Counted from the stretch's first letter, positions 1 through 6,927 are shown. The stretch: DNA of 9,842 nucleotides from Thermofilaceae archaeon (GCA_027017025.1 JALURH010000173.1:1-9842); one strand, 5' to 3'. The notes: generated by a model from the sequence alone, not told the origin. Numbers and translations are program-made.

Positions 1-192
1 AGACCTAAGTCGCTCCTTTATTTTTTCCTCCTCTTCTGGCGATAATCCCTCTGTTTCCTCTTCCTTGAAGAATTCCTCTAGAATAAAGGTTACTAGTTCA
101 TCTACGCTCTTAAATTCACCCTGGCTCTCCTCTATAAACTTCTTGGCTTTCTCGTATAGCTCAGCGGGGATCCTTATAGTTGCTTCACCCAT
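1..192 (-). CDS. Ribbon-helix-helix-like small protein, 3' end cut off by the window
   Basis: The 64 readable codons begin at an ATG (complement of 190-192) and run off the left edge without a stop. The N-terminus starts MGEATIRIPAELYEKAKKF: a short beta strand with alternating residues (ATIRIP), followed by a helix, a turn and a second helix (SVDELVTFILEEFF). This is the order seen in ribbon-helix-helix (CopG/Arc-type) DNA-binding proteins. A very acidic, Glu-rich charged tail follows from about residue 44. RHH proteins act as dimeric repressors or antitoxins, but no partner gene is visible, so the role is open. A TATA-like box lies about 27-35 bases upstream of the ATG, which supports this start with a very short leader. 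The gene is divergent from the phosphodiesterase at 314. Confidence 0.7.
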   Translation of the reverse strand, partial: MGEATIRIPAELYEKAKKFIEESQGEFKSVDELVTFILEEFFKEEETEGLSPEEEEKIKERLRS

Positions 193-224
193 TGGAGACC
201 ACATACATAGAGGGGGAAACTAGG

Positions 225-232
225 TTTTAAGC
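225..232 (-). promoter_or_regulatory. TATA box (box A) of the RHH-like gene
   Basis: On the minus strand this reads GCTTAAAA, centred near 228. With the usual archaeal spacing of about 26-27 bases, transcription would start near 201, some 8 bases before the ATG. The match is by eye only. Confidence 0.45.
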
Positions 233-259
233 TTAATTATTCATTACACTAAATCAACT

Positions 260-268
260 ATTTTATAG
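260..268 (+). promoter_or_regulatory. TATA box of the first phosphodiesterase gene
   Basis: The plus strand reads ATTTTATAG in the 121-bp region between divergent genes. The predicted transcription start is near 291, giving a leader of about 23 bases. That is long enough to carry the Shine-Dalgarno-like GAGGT just before the start codon. Confidence 0.45.
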
Positions 269-301
269 CTAGGAGAAGACTAATAGCTTGAGGTAAGGTC
301 C

Positions 302-306
302 GAGGT
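302..306 (+). promoter_or_regulatory. Ribosome binding site GAGGT
   Basis: GAGGT lies 7 bases before the ATG at 314 and is complementary to the conserved CCUC core at the 3' end of archaeal 16S rRNA. It fixes the start of the first phosphodiesterase gene. Most other genes in this window have no clear site of this kind and look leaderless. Confidence 0.6.
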
Positions 307-313
307 CTCTGAG

Positions 314-1213
314 ATGAAAGTTATCGTCCTAGGAATAGATGGTCTCGAAGCATCCTTAGTTGAAAGGTGGAAGCTAAGGGGTTTAAAGCAGGAGGATTGG
401 GGGCTCCATGATGTTACTGTAGCTATAGATCCGGGCGAGAAACTATATACACCTATTATATGGGCAGCATTCCTACTCGGCAAGAAACCGAGTTACCATG
501 GTTTTAGCTACAGGAAGATTAAGGAAACACGTAGTAAGGTGGCCTACGGTATTCTTTACCCCCTATTCCTACTACGGCTTAAACTATTCCCTGGAAAAGA
601 GCTTGGCTTGCGGAAATTTATGGTTAGAACCGGTCTCTTCAGTATAGATAGACTTAGGAGAAAGATGCCTAAAGTTGAGCGTATGCCCCGAGAAGCTGTG
701 GAGAATACAGTCGTAAAAAAGGCTGAGAAAAGGGGATATAGGGTATGGATTAAAGAGTTTCCCTCATATAATGACCAGAAGCTAGCTGAGATTAGAGCCT
801 ATTTTTGGAGCTATTTTGATTCAAGTCTAAGGAACAAGATTAGGTATCTTGATGACGTCTATAATATATCTCTTAAATTGTTTGAAGAGGCTCTCCAAGC
901 AGCTCGAGAAAATGATCTCATATTATACTATAACCCTGTGATAGATTATGCAAACCATATGCTGTATAGACCTGGGAAACTAAAGCCTATGTTTTATTTA
1001 GCCACATACTATAGGAGAGTGGAGAGGCTTGTTGATGAAGTAGGGAGAGTATTTAGGGATTCAGCTATTTTGGTTGTTAGTGACCACGGCTACGACCCAA
1101 AAATACATGAACACAGCGAACACGGGTTCTGGAGCTGCAACAAAGTATTAGAGAACAAGCCCAGAACTATCCTTGATTTCCACAACCTTATCCTGGATCT
1201 ACTAGCTCGATAG
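314..1213 (+). CDS. Alkaline-phosphatase-superfamily phosphodiesterase (AP1)
   Basis: This 299-residue protein resembles the type I phosphodiesterase/nucleotide pyrophosphatase branch of the alkaline phosphatase superfamily. These enzymes are two-metal hydrolases that cleave phosphate mono- or diesters through a Thr/Ser nucleophile. The expected landmarks are present in order: IDG with D9 after the first beta strand; a YTP segment with candidate nucleophile T46, followed by GKKP (57-59) and HG; DYANH with D211 and H215; and SDHG with D257 and H258, then the EHG histidine H270. No signal peptide or membrane segment is visible, so it is probably cytoplasmic or peripheral. The substrate is unknown. 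A gap-free paralogue lies at 3941-4840. Codons 247-275 are identical to that paralogue at the DNA level, which suggests gene conversion. The 3' end overlaps the convergent glycosyltransferase by 12 bases, and the start is supported by a GAGGT site. Confidence 0.85.
   Translation: MKVIVLGIDGLEASLVERWKLRGLKQEDWGLHDVTVAIDPGEKLYTPIIWAAFLLGKKPSYHGFSYRKIKETRSKVAYGILYPLFLLRLKLFPGKELGLRKFMVRTGLFSIDRLRRKMPKVERMPREAVENTVVKKAEKRGYRVWIKEFPSYNDQKLAEIRAYFWSYFDSSLRNKIRYLDDVYNISLKLFEEALQAARENDLILYYNPVIDYANHMLYRPGKLKPMFYLATYYRRVERLVDEVGRVFRDSAILVVSDHGYDPKIHEHSEHGFWSCNKVLENKPRTILDFHNLILDLLAR
1052..1140 (+). repeat. 89-bp perfect direct repeat, copy 1 (inside AP1)
   Basis: This tract is identical to 4679-4767 with no mismatch. 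It covers codons 247-275 of AP1 plus the first two bases of codon 276, including the DHG metal-binding motif and the downstream histidines. Identity ends sharply on both sides: position 1051 is A against G in the other copy, and 1141 is C against T, a synonymous change. The rest of the two genes is heavily diverged, even at synonymous sites. Confidence 0.97.
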
Positions 1214-2155
1214 TTTCCTTGAAACATAGTAGCTAAAAGCCTTTTTTAGCTCCAGGAGTATTCCCCAGAGAAAAGCCATACGCCTTATTATCCAGTAAGG
1301 TAAGACACTTACCTCCCCGGTTCTAAAAGCGAGGAAAACCCCCTTTATTGGAGAAAATATAGCTGCAATAATAGGATACATCCAGCTATAGCTCCCCAAC
1401 ATCATATATACATAGCTACTATATCTATAACATCTCCAGAAATCTCTATCATGCCTATATTTGGCGATTATATAGGCAAAGCCTTTACCCCACCCAATTT
1501 GTTGCCTTACTAACTCATTTATTCTCTCCCTGGGACGACTATAACTTCCATCTACTTTTATAACATGTATCTTGTAACCTGCTTTCCTAGCTCTATAGCC
1601 AAAGTCTATGTCATCGAAGCCGTAAGGCGGGTATTCCCAGAACCCACCTACGGTTTTAAAAACTTTCTTCCTGAAGCACATTAATGCTCCTCCAATGAAA
1701 CACCTATCGCTTATAAGCCTTTCAGAGTAACCCCTGCCGTATCTACGTATAATGGCTTCAAGCCTAGCTATACTCGTTGACCCTACGTCTAGGGGAGGTG
1801 TGGGTTCTACATCAACTAAATCAGCCCCCCTAGAGAACTCAGCTAGGACTCTGATAAAGTGGTTCTTCCCCACAATACAATCTGCATCCACGAAACAAAT
1901 TATTTCTCCCCGTGCAGCTTCGATACCCGTATTTCTAGCTAGCCCAATACCTTTACCCTCATCATATATCACCTTTATTTTTTTCCGGAACTTAGCTAAT
2001 ATCTTGGGGGTAATATCTGTACTATGTGCATCAACAACTATAATCTCTCTCCAGGTATTCGCTGGAAGCTTAGATTCAACTATACTTTTTAGTGTGTACC
2101 CTATAGTTGTTCCATTATTTTTTGAGAGTACTATTACGCTAAGGCTTTCTCCCAT
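1202..2155 (-). CDS. Family 2 glycosyltransferase with C-terminal membrane segments
   Basis: This 317-residue GT-A-fold glycosyltransferase would transfer a sugar from an activated nucleotide donor to a lipid-linked or surface glycan acceptor at the inner face of the membrane. Visible motifs are the N-terminal nucleotide-binding strand LSVIVLSKNN (5-14), the IIVVDAHSTD stretch with D42, the GLARNTG motif (71-77), the metal-binding DAD at 90-92, and GFDDIDFGYRARKAGY (179-194), which corresponds to the acceptor-side catalytic acidic motif. RQQIGWGKG (217-225) resembles the Q/RxxRW region. Two hydrophobic segments at about 249-275 and 284-302 should anchor the C-terminus. It is preceded on the same strand by the flippase (75-bp gap) but has its own very good TATA box at the leaderless distance. 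Its last 12 bases overlap the end of AP1. Donor and acceptor sugars cannot be read from the sequence. Confidence 0.9.
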   Translation of the reverse strand: MGESLSVIVLSKNNGTTIGYTLKSIVESKLPANTWREIIVVDAHSTDITPKILAKFRKKIKVIYDEGKGIGLARNTGIEAARGEIICFVDADCIVGKNHFIRVLAEFSRGADLVDVEPTPPLDVGSTSIARLEAIIRRYGRGYSERLISDRCFIGGALMCFRKKVFKTVGGFWEYPPYGFDDIDFGYRARKAGYKIHVIKVDGSYSRPRERINELVRQQIGWGKGFAYIIAKYRHDRDFWRCYRYSSYVYMMLGSYSWMYPIIAAIFSPIKGVFLAFRTGEVSVLPYWIIRRMAFLWGILLELKKAFSYYVSRKLSS

Positions 2156-2179
2156 TACAAGTGAGACAGTAGGAGAAGC

Positions 2180-2187
2180 TATTTATA
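2180..2187 (-). promoter_or_regulatory. TATA box of the glycosyltransferase gene
   Basis: The minus strand reads TATAAATA inside a symmetrical GC-TATAAATA-GC context. It lies 25-32 bases upstream of the ATG whose first base is 2155. That spacing puts the transcription start at or within a few bases of the ATG, so the mRNA is probably leaderless. The glycosyltransferase can therefore be transcribed independently of the flippase upstream. Confidence 0.7.
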
Positions 2188-2230
2188 GCTTATTCATTCA
2201 ACGTTATTTTCAGCAACTAGATTAATGGTA

Positions 2231-3748
2231 TTAAAAGAAGCTATGCTCCAAGAATCTTAAAGTTCTCTTAATTATCGTTACCGAAATGCTTCTAGCCCAC
2301 TTAGATAAGAGTAGAATTATTAACAAGTATATGGTTGCTGCTACAGCTATATGAAAGATTAAGCCCAGCACATCCCTCCAGAACGATAAAACCATAATCT
2401 CCGTGGATCCTGAAAACATGTAGTATATAGATACAATAACTCCAGCGGTAACAAAAGCTATATAGTCTTTTAGTGGGAAGCGAAATCTCACCATATTATG
2501 AGCCTTTCTTGACATCCAGATACAACCCAGCGTAGTTGTTAATAACCATGATGCTGGAAAGATTGCGGCTGCTAGGATATAGTCATCAGTTTTCATAACT
2601 AGGAGAAAGATAATTGAGAGAGCAAGAGCTATAATATTGCGGAGACTATTGATTAGTGAGGACTTAAATAGACTGCTCCCTAGGAGCATACCTAAAGTAA
2701 ACTTAGTGTCAACATCTATTGTGTCCGTAGCCTGTATAGCTGTTAAGAAAATAATGTAGAGAGCATTTATATAGACATAGAGAGACATTATTGAAAATAC
2801 AATGTATGCTTTAATGTATTCTGGCCTAAGTAGGGACATTATAGGTTTAGATAAGAGAAGCATAGTGAAAAGCAAAAAGGTGGAGGGCAACTCTATTAAT
2901 CTAATAGTCTCCTCTATATCCACTCCTCTCCTCTCTTTTAAGGTCTTAGAGTATAGTCCAGCCGTAGCGCTCCTACCCGCCTGTATTGGAAGCTTAGCCG
3001 TATACGCTGCCGTGAGATATGCTAGGGGTAATTCGCTCCTAATAAAGAGGGGAAGTAAGCTTCGATCCGCATTAATGGAGTATCCACTTAGTGTTTGAAG
3101 AAGAGGTACTGGGAAACCTTTAAACCATGTTTTTATTAATTCTAGATTTATGCCTTTAGTGGATATTCCCTTCTTCCTGAAGCCAGTATATATAGTTAAT
3201 ATAGCGGTGAGGAAAGCTAAGGCCGAAGCCAGGATTACACCTTCTAGGCGCATCCCCAAGAGAAGAACTAGATAGTACACAGATATTAGACGTACAATCC
3301 CTAATACTAAGTCGGAATAACCATAGTACTCTGGAGCAGCTGCCACGGAGACGCTAATGAAGAATTGATAGAATAGGCTTGCCACTATATATGGTGTAGC
3401 GAGCAGTAGGTAATGTATCCCCATTTCTCCAAGCATGAAACTATACACTCCTGATATGACTTGTATATAGATTACTATCGCTAATCCAACCCATATAGAT
3501 GTTAAAAAAATCCCTGTTCCGAAAGCCTTCGGGTATCCTCTTCGAATGTATCTGCCTGCCCAGAATCTCCATAGACGTATCGGGGAGGAAAGTATGCCAC
3601 TTATACTCATGATTAATCCCCAGAAACCATATTCTTCTGGTCTCAATTTCCTGGCTATAATTAGAGCAACTAACGTGAAGGCGACTAACTTTGCTATCGA
3701 AGAAATATAGTTTAGGATCGTAGTGTAGCGGAGTCTAATGTCAGACAT
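2231..3748 (-). CDS. Polysaccharide flippase (Wzx / MOP superfamily)
   Basis: This is a highly hydrophobic protein of about 505 residues with roughly 12-14 membrane helices separated by short charged loops. The size and pattern fit the oligosaccharide flippase/polysaccharide biosynthesis family of the MOP exporter superfamily. Members move lipid-linked oligosaccharides across the cytoplasmic membrane. The N-terminus is typical: a first helix (IAKLVAFTLVALIIARKL) followed by RPEEYGFWGL, then the R-W-R-F-W and RRGYPKAFGTG loop. I chose the ATG whose first base is 3748 because an AAATAAAT box lies about 31-38 bases upstream with a short GGGATGAG stretch between. The reading frame is open to an upstream TTG at 3832, which would add 28 polar residues of unlikely character. 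The gene is upstream of the glycosyltransferase and divergent from AP2. This context suggests export of a glycan built by the neighbouring enzyme. Confidence 0.88.
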   Translation of the reverse strand: MSDIRLRYTTILNYISSIAKLVAFTLVALIIARKLRPEEYGFWGLIMSISGILSSPIRLWRFWAGRYIRRGYPKAFGTGIFLTSIWVGLAIVIYIQVISGVYSFMLGEMGIHYLLLATPYIVASLFYQFFISVSVAAAPEYYGYSDLVLGIVRLISVYYLVLLLGMRLEGVILASALAFLTAILTIYTGFRKKGISTKGINLELIKTWFKGFPVPLLQTLSGYSINADRSLLPLFIRSELPLAYLTAAYTAKLPIQAGRSATAGLYSKTLKERRGVDIEETIRLIELPSTFLLFTMLLLSKPIMSLLRPEYIKAYIVFSIMSLYVYINALYIIFLTAIQATDTIDVDTKFTLGMLLGSSLFKSSLINSLRNIIALALSIIFLLVMKTDDYILAAAIFPASWLLTTTLGCIWMSRKAHNMVRFRFPLKDYIAFVTAGVIVSIYYMFSGSTEIMVLSFWRDVLGLIFHIAVAATIYLLIILLLSKWARSISVTIIKRTLRFLEHSFF

Positions 3749-3778
3749 AGTTTTCTCATCCCTTGTCGCCGTGGACAG

Positions 3779-3786
3779 ATTTATTT
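3779..3786 (-). promoter_or_regulatory. Possible TATA box of the flippase gene
   Basis: The minus strand reads AAATAAAT, centred near 3783, with a predicted transcription start near 3756, about 8 bases before the ATG at 3748. This box lies inside the longer TTG-initiated reading frame and is one reason to prefer the shorter protein. Confidence 0.4.
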
Positions 3787-3898
3787 CTTTAGCGCTAGTT
3801 ATATTTCCACCTACGATTAGGTTTCTAGACAATATCTCGCTTCTAAACTGAAGTTAGATATTTCATTGTATATTAATGGAGCCTAGAACCTAGAGTAG

Positions 3899-3907
3899 CA
3901 TATATAG
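3899..3907 (+). promoter_or_regulatory. TATA box of the second phosphodiesterase gene
   Basis: The plus strand reads CATATATAG in the 192-bp divergent region between the flippase and AP2. The predicted transcription start is near 3930, which leaves a leader of about 10 bases. No Shine-Dalgarno sequence is visible before the ATG at 3941. Confidence 0.5.
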
Positions 3908-3940
3908 GGTTCTGTTCCCTCAAATTTATGGTACCTTTAC

Positions 3941-4840
3941 ATGAGGGTTATAGTTATAGCTATAGATGGGCTGGATGCATATTTAGTTAAGAGATGGAGG
4001 TTAGAAGGATTTATGCAGAGGATTTGGGGAACCCATGATGTGACAGTAGCTGTTAATCCGGGGGAAAAACTCTATACTCCTTTGATATGGGGTGCTTTTC
4101 TGCTAGGTAGGAAGCCTAGCGATTTTGGATATAGCTTTAAGGAGGTAGTGAATAAAAGGTGGAAGACTGCTTATGGCCTCCTCTACCCTCTATATAGGCT
4201 GAGGATAAAGCTACTTGGTTCCCGTAAACTTGGTCTCAGAAGCTTGATGATAAAACTAGGGTTATTTAATGTGGGTAGACTCGAGAAGAAATTAGGGGAA
4301 ATCGAGAGGTTACCTGGGGATGCAATAAGTGAAACCATAGTTAAGAAAGCGGAGAGAATGGGGTGTAGAGTGTGGATAAAGGAGTTCCCACCCTATAATG
4401 ATATTGAGGTAGCTCGGCTGAGAGCACGTACAGCTCAGTTTTTTGATAAATCGCTCAATGAGAGACTGAAGATGCTAGACGAAGTCTACAATTTCTCGCA
4501 GAAACTATTTAACGAAGCACTAGATGCTGCTTCATCCCACGACCTAGTGCTATACTACACCCCCTTGGTTGACTATGCTAACCACGCTCTATATAGGCCA
4601 GGTAAGCTGAAACCCATGTTTCACTTAGCAGGTTACTATCGAAAAGTAGAGAAGCTTGTTAGTAGGGTTAGGGGTAGGTTTAGGGATTCAGCTATTTTGG
4701 TTGTTAGTGACCACGGCTACGACCCAAAAATACATGAACACAGCGAACACGGGTTCTGGAGCTGCAATAAGAGTCTCCCTAGGCCTCCGGAGAATATACT
4801 AGACTTCCATGATATAATACTCCAGCTCCTAAGACTATAG
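3941..4840 (+). CDS. Alkaline-phosphatase-superfamily phosphodiesterase (AP2), paralogue of AP1
   Basis: This 299-residue protein aligns with AP1 from end to end without a gap (about 185 of 299 residues identical by hand count). It keeps every candidate active-site position: D9 in IDG, T46 in YTP, D211 and H215 in DYANH, D257 and H258 in SDHG, and H270. The family hydrolyses phosphate mono- or diesters using two metal ions; the substrate here is unknown. There is no signal peptide or membrane segment. The most variable stretches are residues 61-75 and 91-130, probably substrate-side insertions. Codons 247-275 match AP1 at every base, although flanking conserved codons differ at many third positions. 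It diverges from the flippase and is followed after 77 bp by the aldo/keto reductase, which seems to have its own promoter. A tandem duplication with later insertion of the GT2-flippase pair, or independent acquisition, could explain the layout. Confidence 0.85.
   Translation: MRVIVIAIDGLDAYLVKRWRLEGFMQRIWGTHDVTVAVNPGEKLYTPLIWGAFLLGRKPSDFGYSFKEVVNKRWKTAYGLLYPLYRLRIKLLGSRKLGLRSLMIKLGLFNVGRLEKKLGEIERLPGDAISETIVKKAERMGCRVWIKEFPPYNDIEVARLRARTAQFFDKSLNERLKMLDEVYNFSQKLFNEALDAASSHDLVLYYTPLVDYANHALYRPGKLKPMFHLAGYYRKVEKLVSRVRGRFRDSAILVVSDHGYDPKIHEHSEHGFWSCNKSLPRPPENILDFHDIILQLLRL
4679..4767 (+). repeat. 89-bp perfect direct repeat, copy 2 (inside AP2)
   Basis: This is identical to 1052-1140, in the same orientation and the same codon phase, 3627 bp away. 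It encodes the C-terminal metal-binding motif (SDHG through the Cys before the Asn-Lys). It probably records a recent gene-conversion event between the paralogues; see the first copy for the boundaries. Confidence 0.97.
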
Positions 4841-4886
4841 GAAAGTGTTTTTATATAGGCTCTAGGCTCGATGATTAGGGACTATT

Positions 4887-4895
4887 GTTTTATAG
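4887..4895 (+). promoter_or_regulatory. TATA box of the aldo/keto reductase gene
   Basis: GTTTTATAG is centred near 4891, about 27 bases before the ATG at 4918, so the transcript would be leaderless or nearly so. A second TATA-like sequence (TTTATATA, 4850-4857) preceded by a T run lies just after the AP2 stop. It could instead be an upstream promoter or part of a T-rich terminator for AP2. Confidence 0.45.
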
Positions 4896-4917
4896 TACAG
4901 AGGAGTTTAGTATCTGT

Positions 4918-5871
4918 ATGACAATGGAGTATAGAATTCTCGGCAAGACTAGAGAGAAAATATCTATTATTGGACTTGGTACCTGGCAGTTTGGTGATGC
5001 CTGGGGCGTTAAGGACTATAATGTTGCAAAGAGTATTATAGAGAAAGCCGTCGAGCTAGGCGTAAATTTCATCGATACAGCAGCGGTCTATGGCAGGGGG
5101 CTAAGTGAAGAATTTATTGGAAAAGCTCTTAAGGAACTTAATGTTAGAGACGAAGTTTTCATAGCAACTAAGTTGCCTGGAGATTTTCTCAGCTATGAAG
5201 ATGTTTTTAGAGCCACGGAGAAGTGTTTAAAGAGGCTTCAGGTTGATGTAATTGATTTGATGCAGGTTCACTGGCCGCCGGCATGGCATAATTTCCCGAC
5301 ATATGAGTATATGAGGGCCCTCGAGAAACTTGTAGATCTCGGCAAAATAAGGTATATAGGTGTAAGTAATTTCCCCGTTGAGATGCTAGAGTCTGCGCGG
5401 AACTGTTTATCTAAGGTTGATATTGTTAGCAACCAGATAAGGTATAACGTTATTGAGAGGGACGCTGAGAAAGAGCTTATACCCTATGCTGAGAAAAACA
5501 ATATAACTGTATTGGCTTGGAGCCCCCTAGCTAAGGGTGCTGTTACAGGCAAGTATACACCCGATAACCTACCGGAGTTCACCGATGTTAGGCGTACAGA
5601 CCCTATATTTCACCCAGATAACTTCAAGGAGGTTTATAGGGTTGTAGAGGTAATAAAGGAGGTAGCGGAGAAATATAATAAAACTCCTGCACAGGTATCG
5701 CTTAACTGGCTCATAACTAGTAGCAGAGTAGTGGTTCCTATACCTGGTGCTAAGAGACCGGAACAGGTAGAAGATAATGTTGGTGCGGCTGGCTGGAGAC
5801 TTAGCTACGAAGATTGGAGGAGGATAGAGGAGGCTAGTAGGAATCTAAGAATTACTAGGGTGGTTTGGTAG
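4918..5871 (+). CDS. Aldo/keto reductase, NADP(H)-dependent type
   Basis: This 317-residue (beta/alpha)8-barrel oxidoreductase of the aldo/keto reductase superfamily reduces carbonyl groups with NAD(P)H in the cytoplasm. It starts with the typical strand MEYRILGKTREKISIIGLGTW. The full catalytic tetrad is visible: D53 and Y58 in FIDTAAVYGRG, K85 in FIATKLPG and H118 in MQVHWPP. Later come the YIGVSNF segment, WSPLAKGAVTGKY and the C-terminal IPGAKRPEQVEDN, which binds the cofactor phosphate and adenine. The length is normal for the family. I chose the ATG at 4918 (the ATG at 4924 is equally possible) because a TATA box sits 27 bases upstream. An open TTG at 4885 would place that box inside the gene. 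The physiological substrate cannot be inferred. The 3' end overlaps the convergent DUF1634 gene by 17 bases. Confidence 0.92.
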   Translation: MTMEYRILGKTREKISIIGLGTWQFGDAWGVKDYNVAKSIIEKAVELGVNFIDTAAVYGRGLSEEFIGKALKELNVRDEVFIATKLPGDFLSYEDVFRATEKCLKRLQVDVIDLMQVHWPPAWHNFPTYEYMRALEKLVDLGKIRYIGVSNFPVEMLESARNCLSKVDIVSNQIRYNVIERDAEKELIPYAEKNNITVLAWSPLAKGAVTGKYTPDNLPEFTDVRRTDPIFHPDNFKEVYRVVEVIKEVAEKYNKTPAQVSLNWLITSSRVVVPIPGAKRPEQVEDNVGAAGWRLSYEDWRRIEEASRNLRITRVVW

Positions 5872-6148
5872 ATACTATCCTGAGGAATGCTAATACTATA
5901 TTAACCGCTACTATAGCTAATACCAGTAATGTGTAGAGGAGAACCCGTATATCTTTTCTAACATAATATACCAGTATCGTTAGTATACCAGCTATGGGAG
6001 CGAAGAATAGTAGCATAAGACCAGCGTAGATGACCTGAAACCCTACTGGTAGTTCAAAAACATATAGTAGTAATCCTAGAGAGACTACTGCTAGAGATAG
6101 GTATAGGATTTTTGAAACCACCCTGTAGTAGGCTTCTCCAGAGCTCAT
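5855..6148 (-). CDS. DUF1634-family small membrane protein
   Basis: This 97-residue protein has three hydrophobic segments (about residues 14-30, 35-60 and 68-91) and a short charged loop YYVRKDIR between the last two. Size, topology and position match DUF1634, a family commonly encoded next to TauE/SafE transporters. Its function is not known; it may be a transporter subunit or accessory factor. The ATG overlaps the TGA of the upstream transporter in the sequence ATGA, and a GGTGA ribosome site (complement of 6153-6157) lies 4 bases before the start. The two genes are therefore likely to be co-transcribed and translationally coupled. The last 17 bases overlap the end of the convergent aldo/keto reductase gene. 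Confidence 0.85.
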   Translation of the reverse strand: MSSGEAYYRVVSKILYLSLAVVSLGLLLYVFELPVGFQVIYAGLMLLFFAPIAGILTILVYYVRKDIRVLLYTLLVLAIVAVNIVLAFLRIVSTKPP

Positions 6149-6903
6149 AGCTTCACCCCTAATCCGCTGAGTAGCATTCTAAGTGCGAAAAATAGGAGAA
6201 CTAATCCGAAAAATCTCCTCAGGATCATACCTTTCATCCTCAGAGCCAGCCTAGACCCTATTTGGGCTCCAACAAAGATACCTATTATTAGTATTGAGAC
6301 AAGGATAGGTTGGTAAATACCCTGCGACCAGTATACTATTGCAGCTGTACTAGCTGTTATCCCAACCATAAATGCACTTGTAGCTATAGCAGTCTTCGTG
6401 GGAACCCCTAGGATTAAAACCATTAGAGGCACCTTTATTGTACCTCCACCTATACCAAGCATACCTGAGATAGCGCCAGCACCTACTGATGCAAGTAGCC
6501 CTGCAGCTAATCGGGGCCTACTAATAGAGGTTCCAGCAGTATCTACCCTCCTAGATACTATCATTCTATATGCAGCATAGCTTAAAACTATACCAAATAA
6601 TATTTTCAGTACCTTTTCATCAAGAGTTAGAGCTATATATGAACCTAGGATAGCTCCCAAAGCTGTCGTAGCTTCAAGCAATAAACCTAGTTTAAAGTCA
6701 ACCATGTTTTCCCTAGCATAGACTGTTGTTGAGCTGAGAGAAGTCATTGTAATAGAGGAGAGACTGATACTTGCAGCTAAGTGCATAGGTATCCCTAGGG
6801 CTAACACTAGTAGTGGCACTATGAGAAATCCGCCCCCTATACCGAGCATAGATCCAATTAGCCCAGCTATCAGACCTATGAGTAGTACTAGTATCTCTAT
6901 CAC
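6145..6903 (-). CDS. TauE/SafE (TSUP) family anion transporter
   Basis: This 252-residue membrane protein has about eight helices in two homologous halves. Each half begins with the family signature: GSMLGIGGGFLIVP (residues 17-30) and SGMLGIGGGTIKVP (146-159). TSUP proteins are thought to carry sulfite, sulfoacetate, other organosulfonates or related sulfur oxyanions across the cytoplasmic membrane. Substrate and direction cannot be read from sequence. The start is a GTG (first base 6903), chosen because MIEILVLLIGL leads directly into helix 1. A strong TATA element lies about 27 bases upstream, giving a nearly leaderless mRNA. The stop overlaps the start of the DUF1634 gene by 4 bases, forming a two-gene operon. 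The gene is divergent from the MFS transporter across 170 bp. Confidence 0.93.
   Translation of the reverse strand: MIEILVLLIGLIAGLIGSMLGIGGGFLIVPLLVLALGIPMHLAASISLSSITMTSLSSTTVYARENMVDFKLGLLLEATTALGAILGSYIALTLDEKVLKILFGIVLSYAAYRMIVSRRVDTAGTSISRPRLAAGLLASVGAGAISGMLGIGGGTIKVPLMVLILGVPTKTAIATSAFMVGITASTAAIVYWSQGIYQPILVSILIIGIFVGAQIGSRLALRMKGMILRRFFGLVLLFFALRMLLSGLGVKL
6153..6157 (-). promoter_or_regulatory. Ribosome binding site GGTGA of the DUF1634 gene
   Basis: The minus strand reads GGGGTGA with the GGTGA core 4 bases before the ATG, inside the end of the transporter coding sequence. It complements the anti-Shine-Dalgarno end of archaeal 16S rRNA. It supports translation of an internal cistron, in contrast to the leaderless first genes of operons in this window. 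Confidence 0.65.
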
Positions 6904-6927
6904 GGTATCAGCCCCAGTAACCGGAAA

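Noticed and set aside
280..483. 67-residue minus-strand open frame opposite the start of AP1
   Set aside because: It is antisense to the conserved N-terminus of AP1, and the real minus-strand gene to the left has its own promoter at 225-232.
1752..2225. 157-residue open frame on the plus strand opposite the glycosyltransferase gene
   Set aside because: It lies antisense to a clear GT2 gene, its translation has low-complexity Ser/Thr/Ile composition with no motif, and it has no promoter or ribosome site.
2802..3098. 98-residue plus-strand open frame within the flippase gene
   Set aside because: It is antisense to a well-supported membrane protein, and its composition mirrors the complementary codons of hydrophobic helices.
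3749..3832. 28-residue N-terminal extension of the flippase from a TTG start
   Set aside because: The extension is polar, precedes the normal flippase N-terminus, and contains a better-placed TATA-like box for the ATG at 3748. It cannot be fully excluded.
314..4840. Composite mobile element with the two phosphodiesterase genes as terminal repeats
   Set aside because: No transposase, terminal inverted repeats or target-site duplication are visible; only the 89-bp tract is identical, and the rest of the genes is old divergence.
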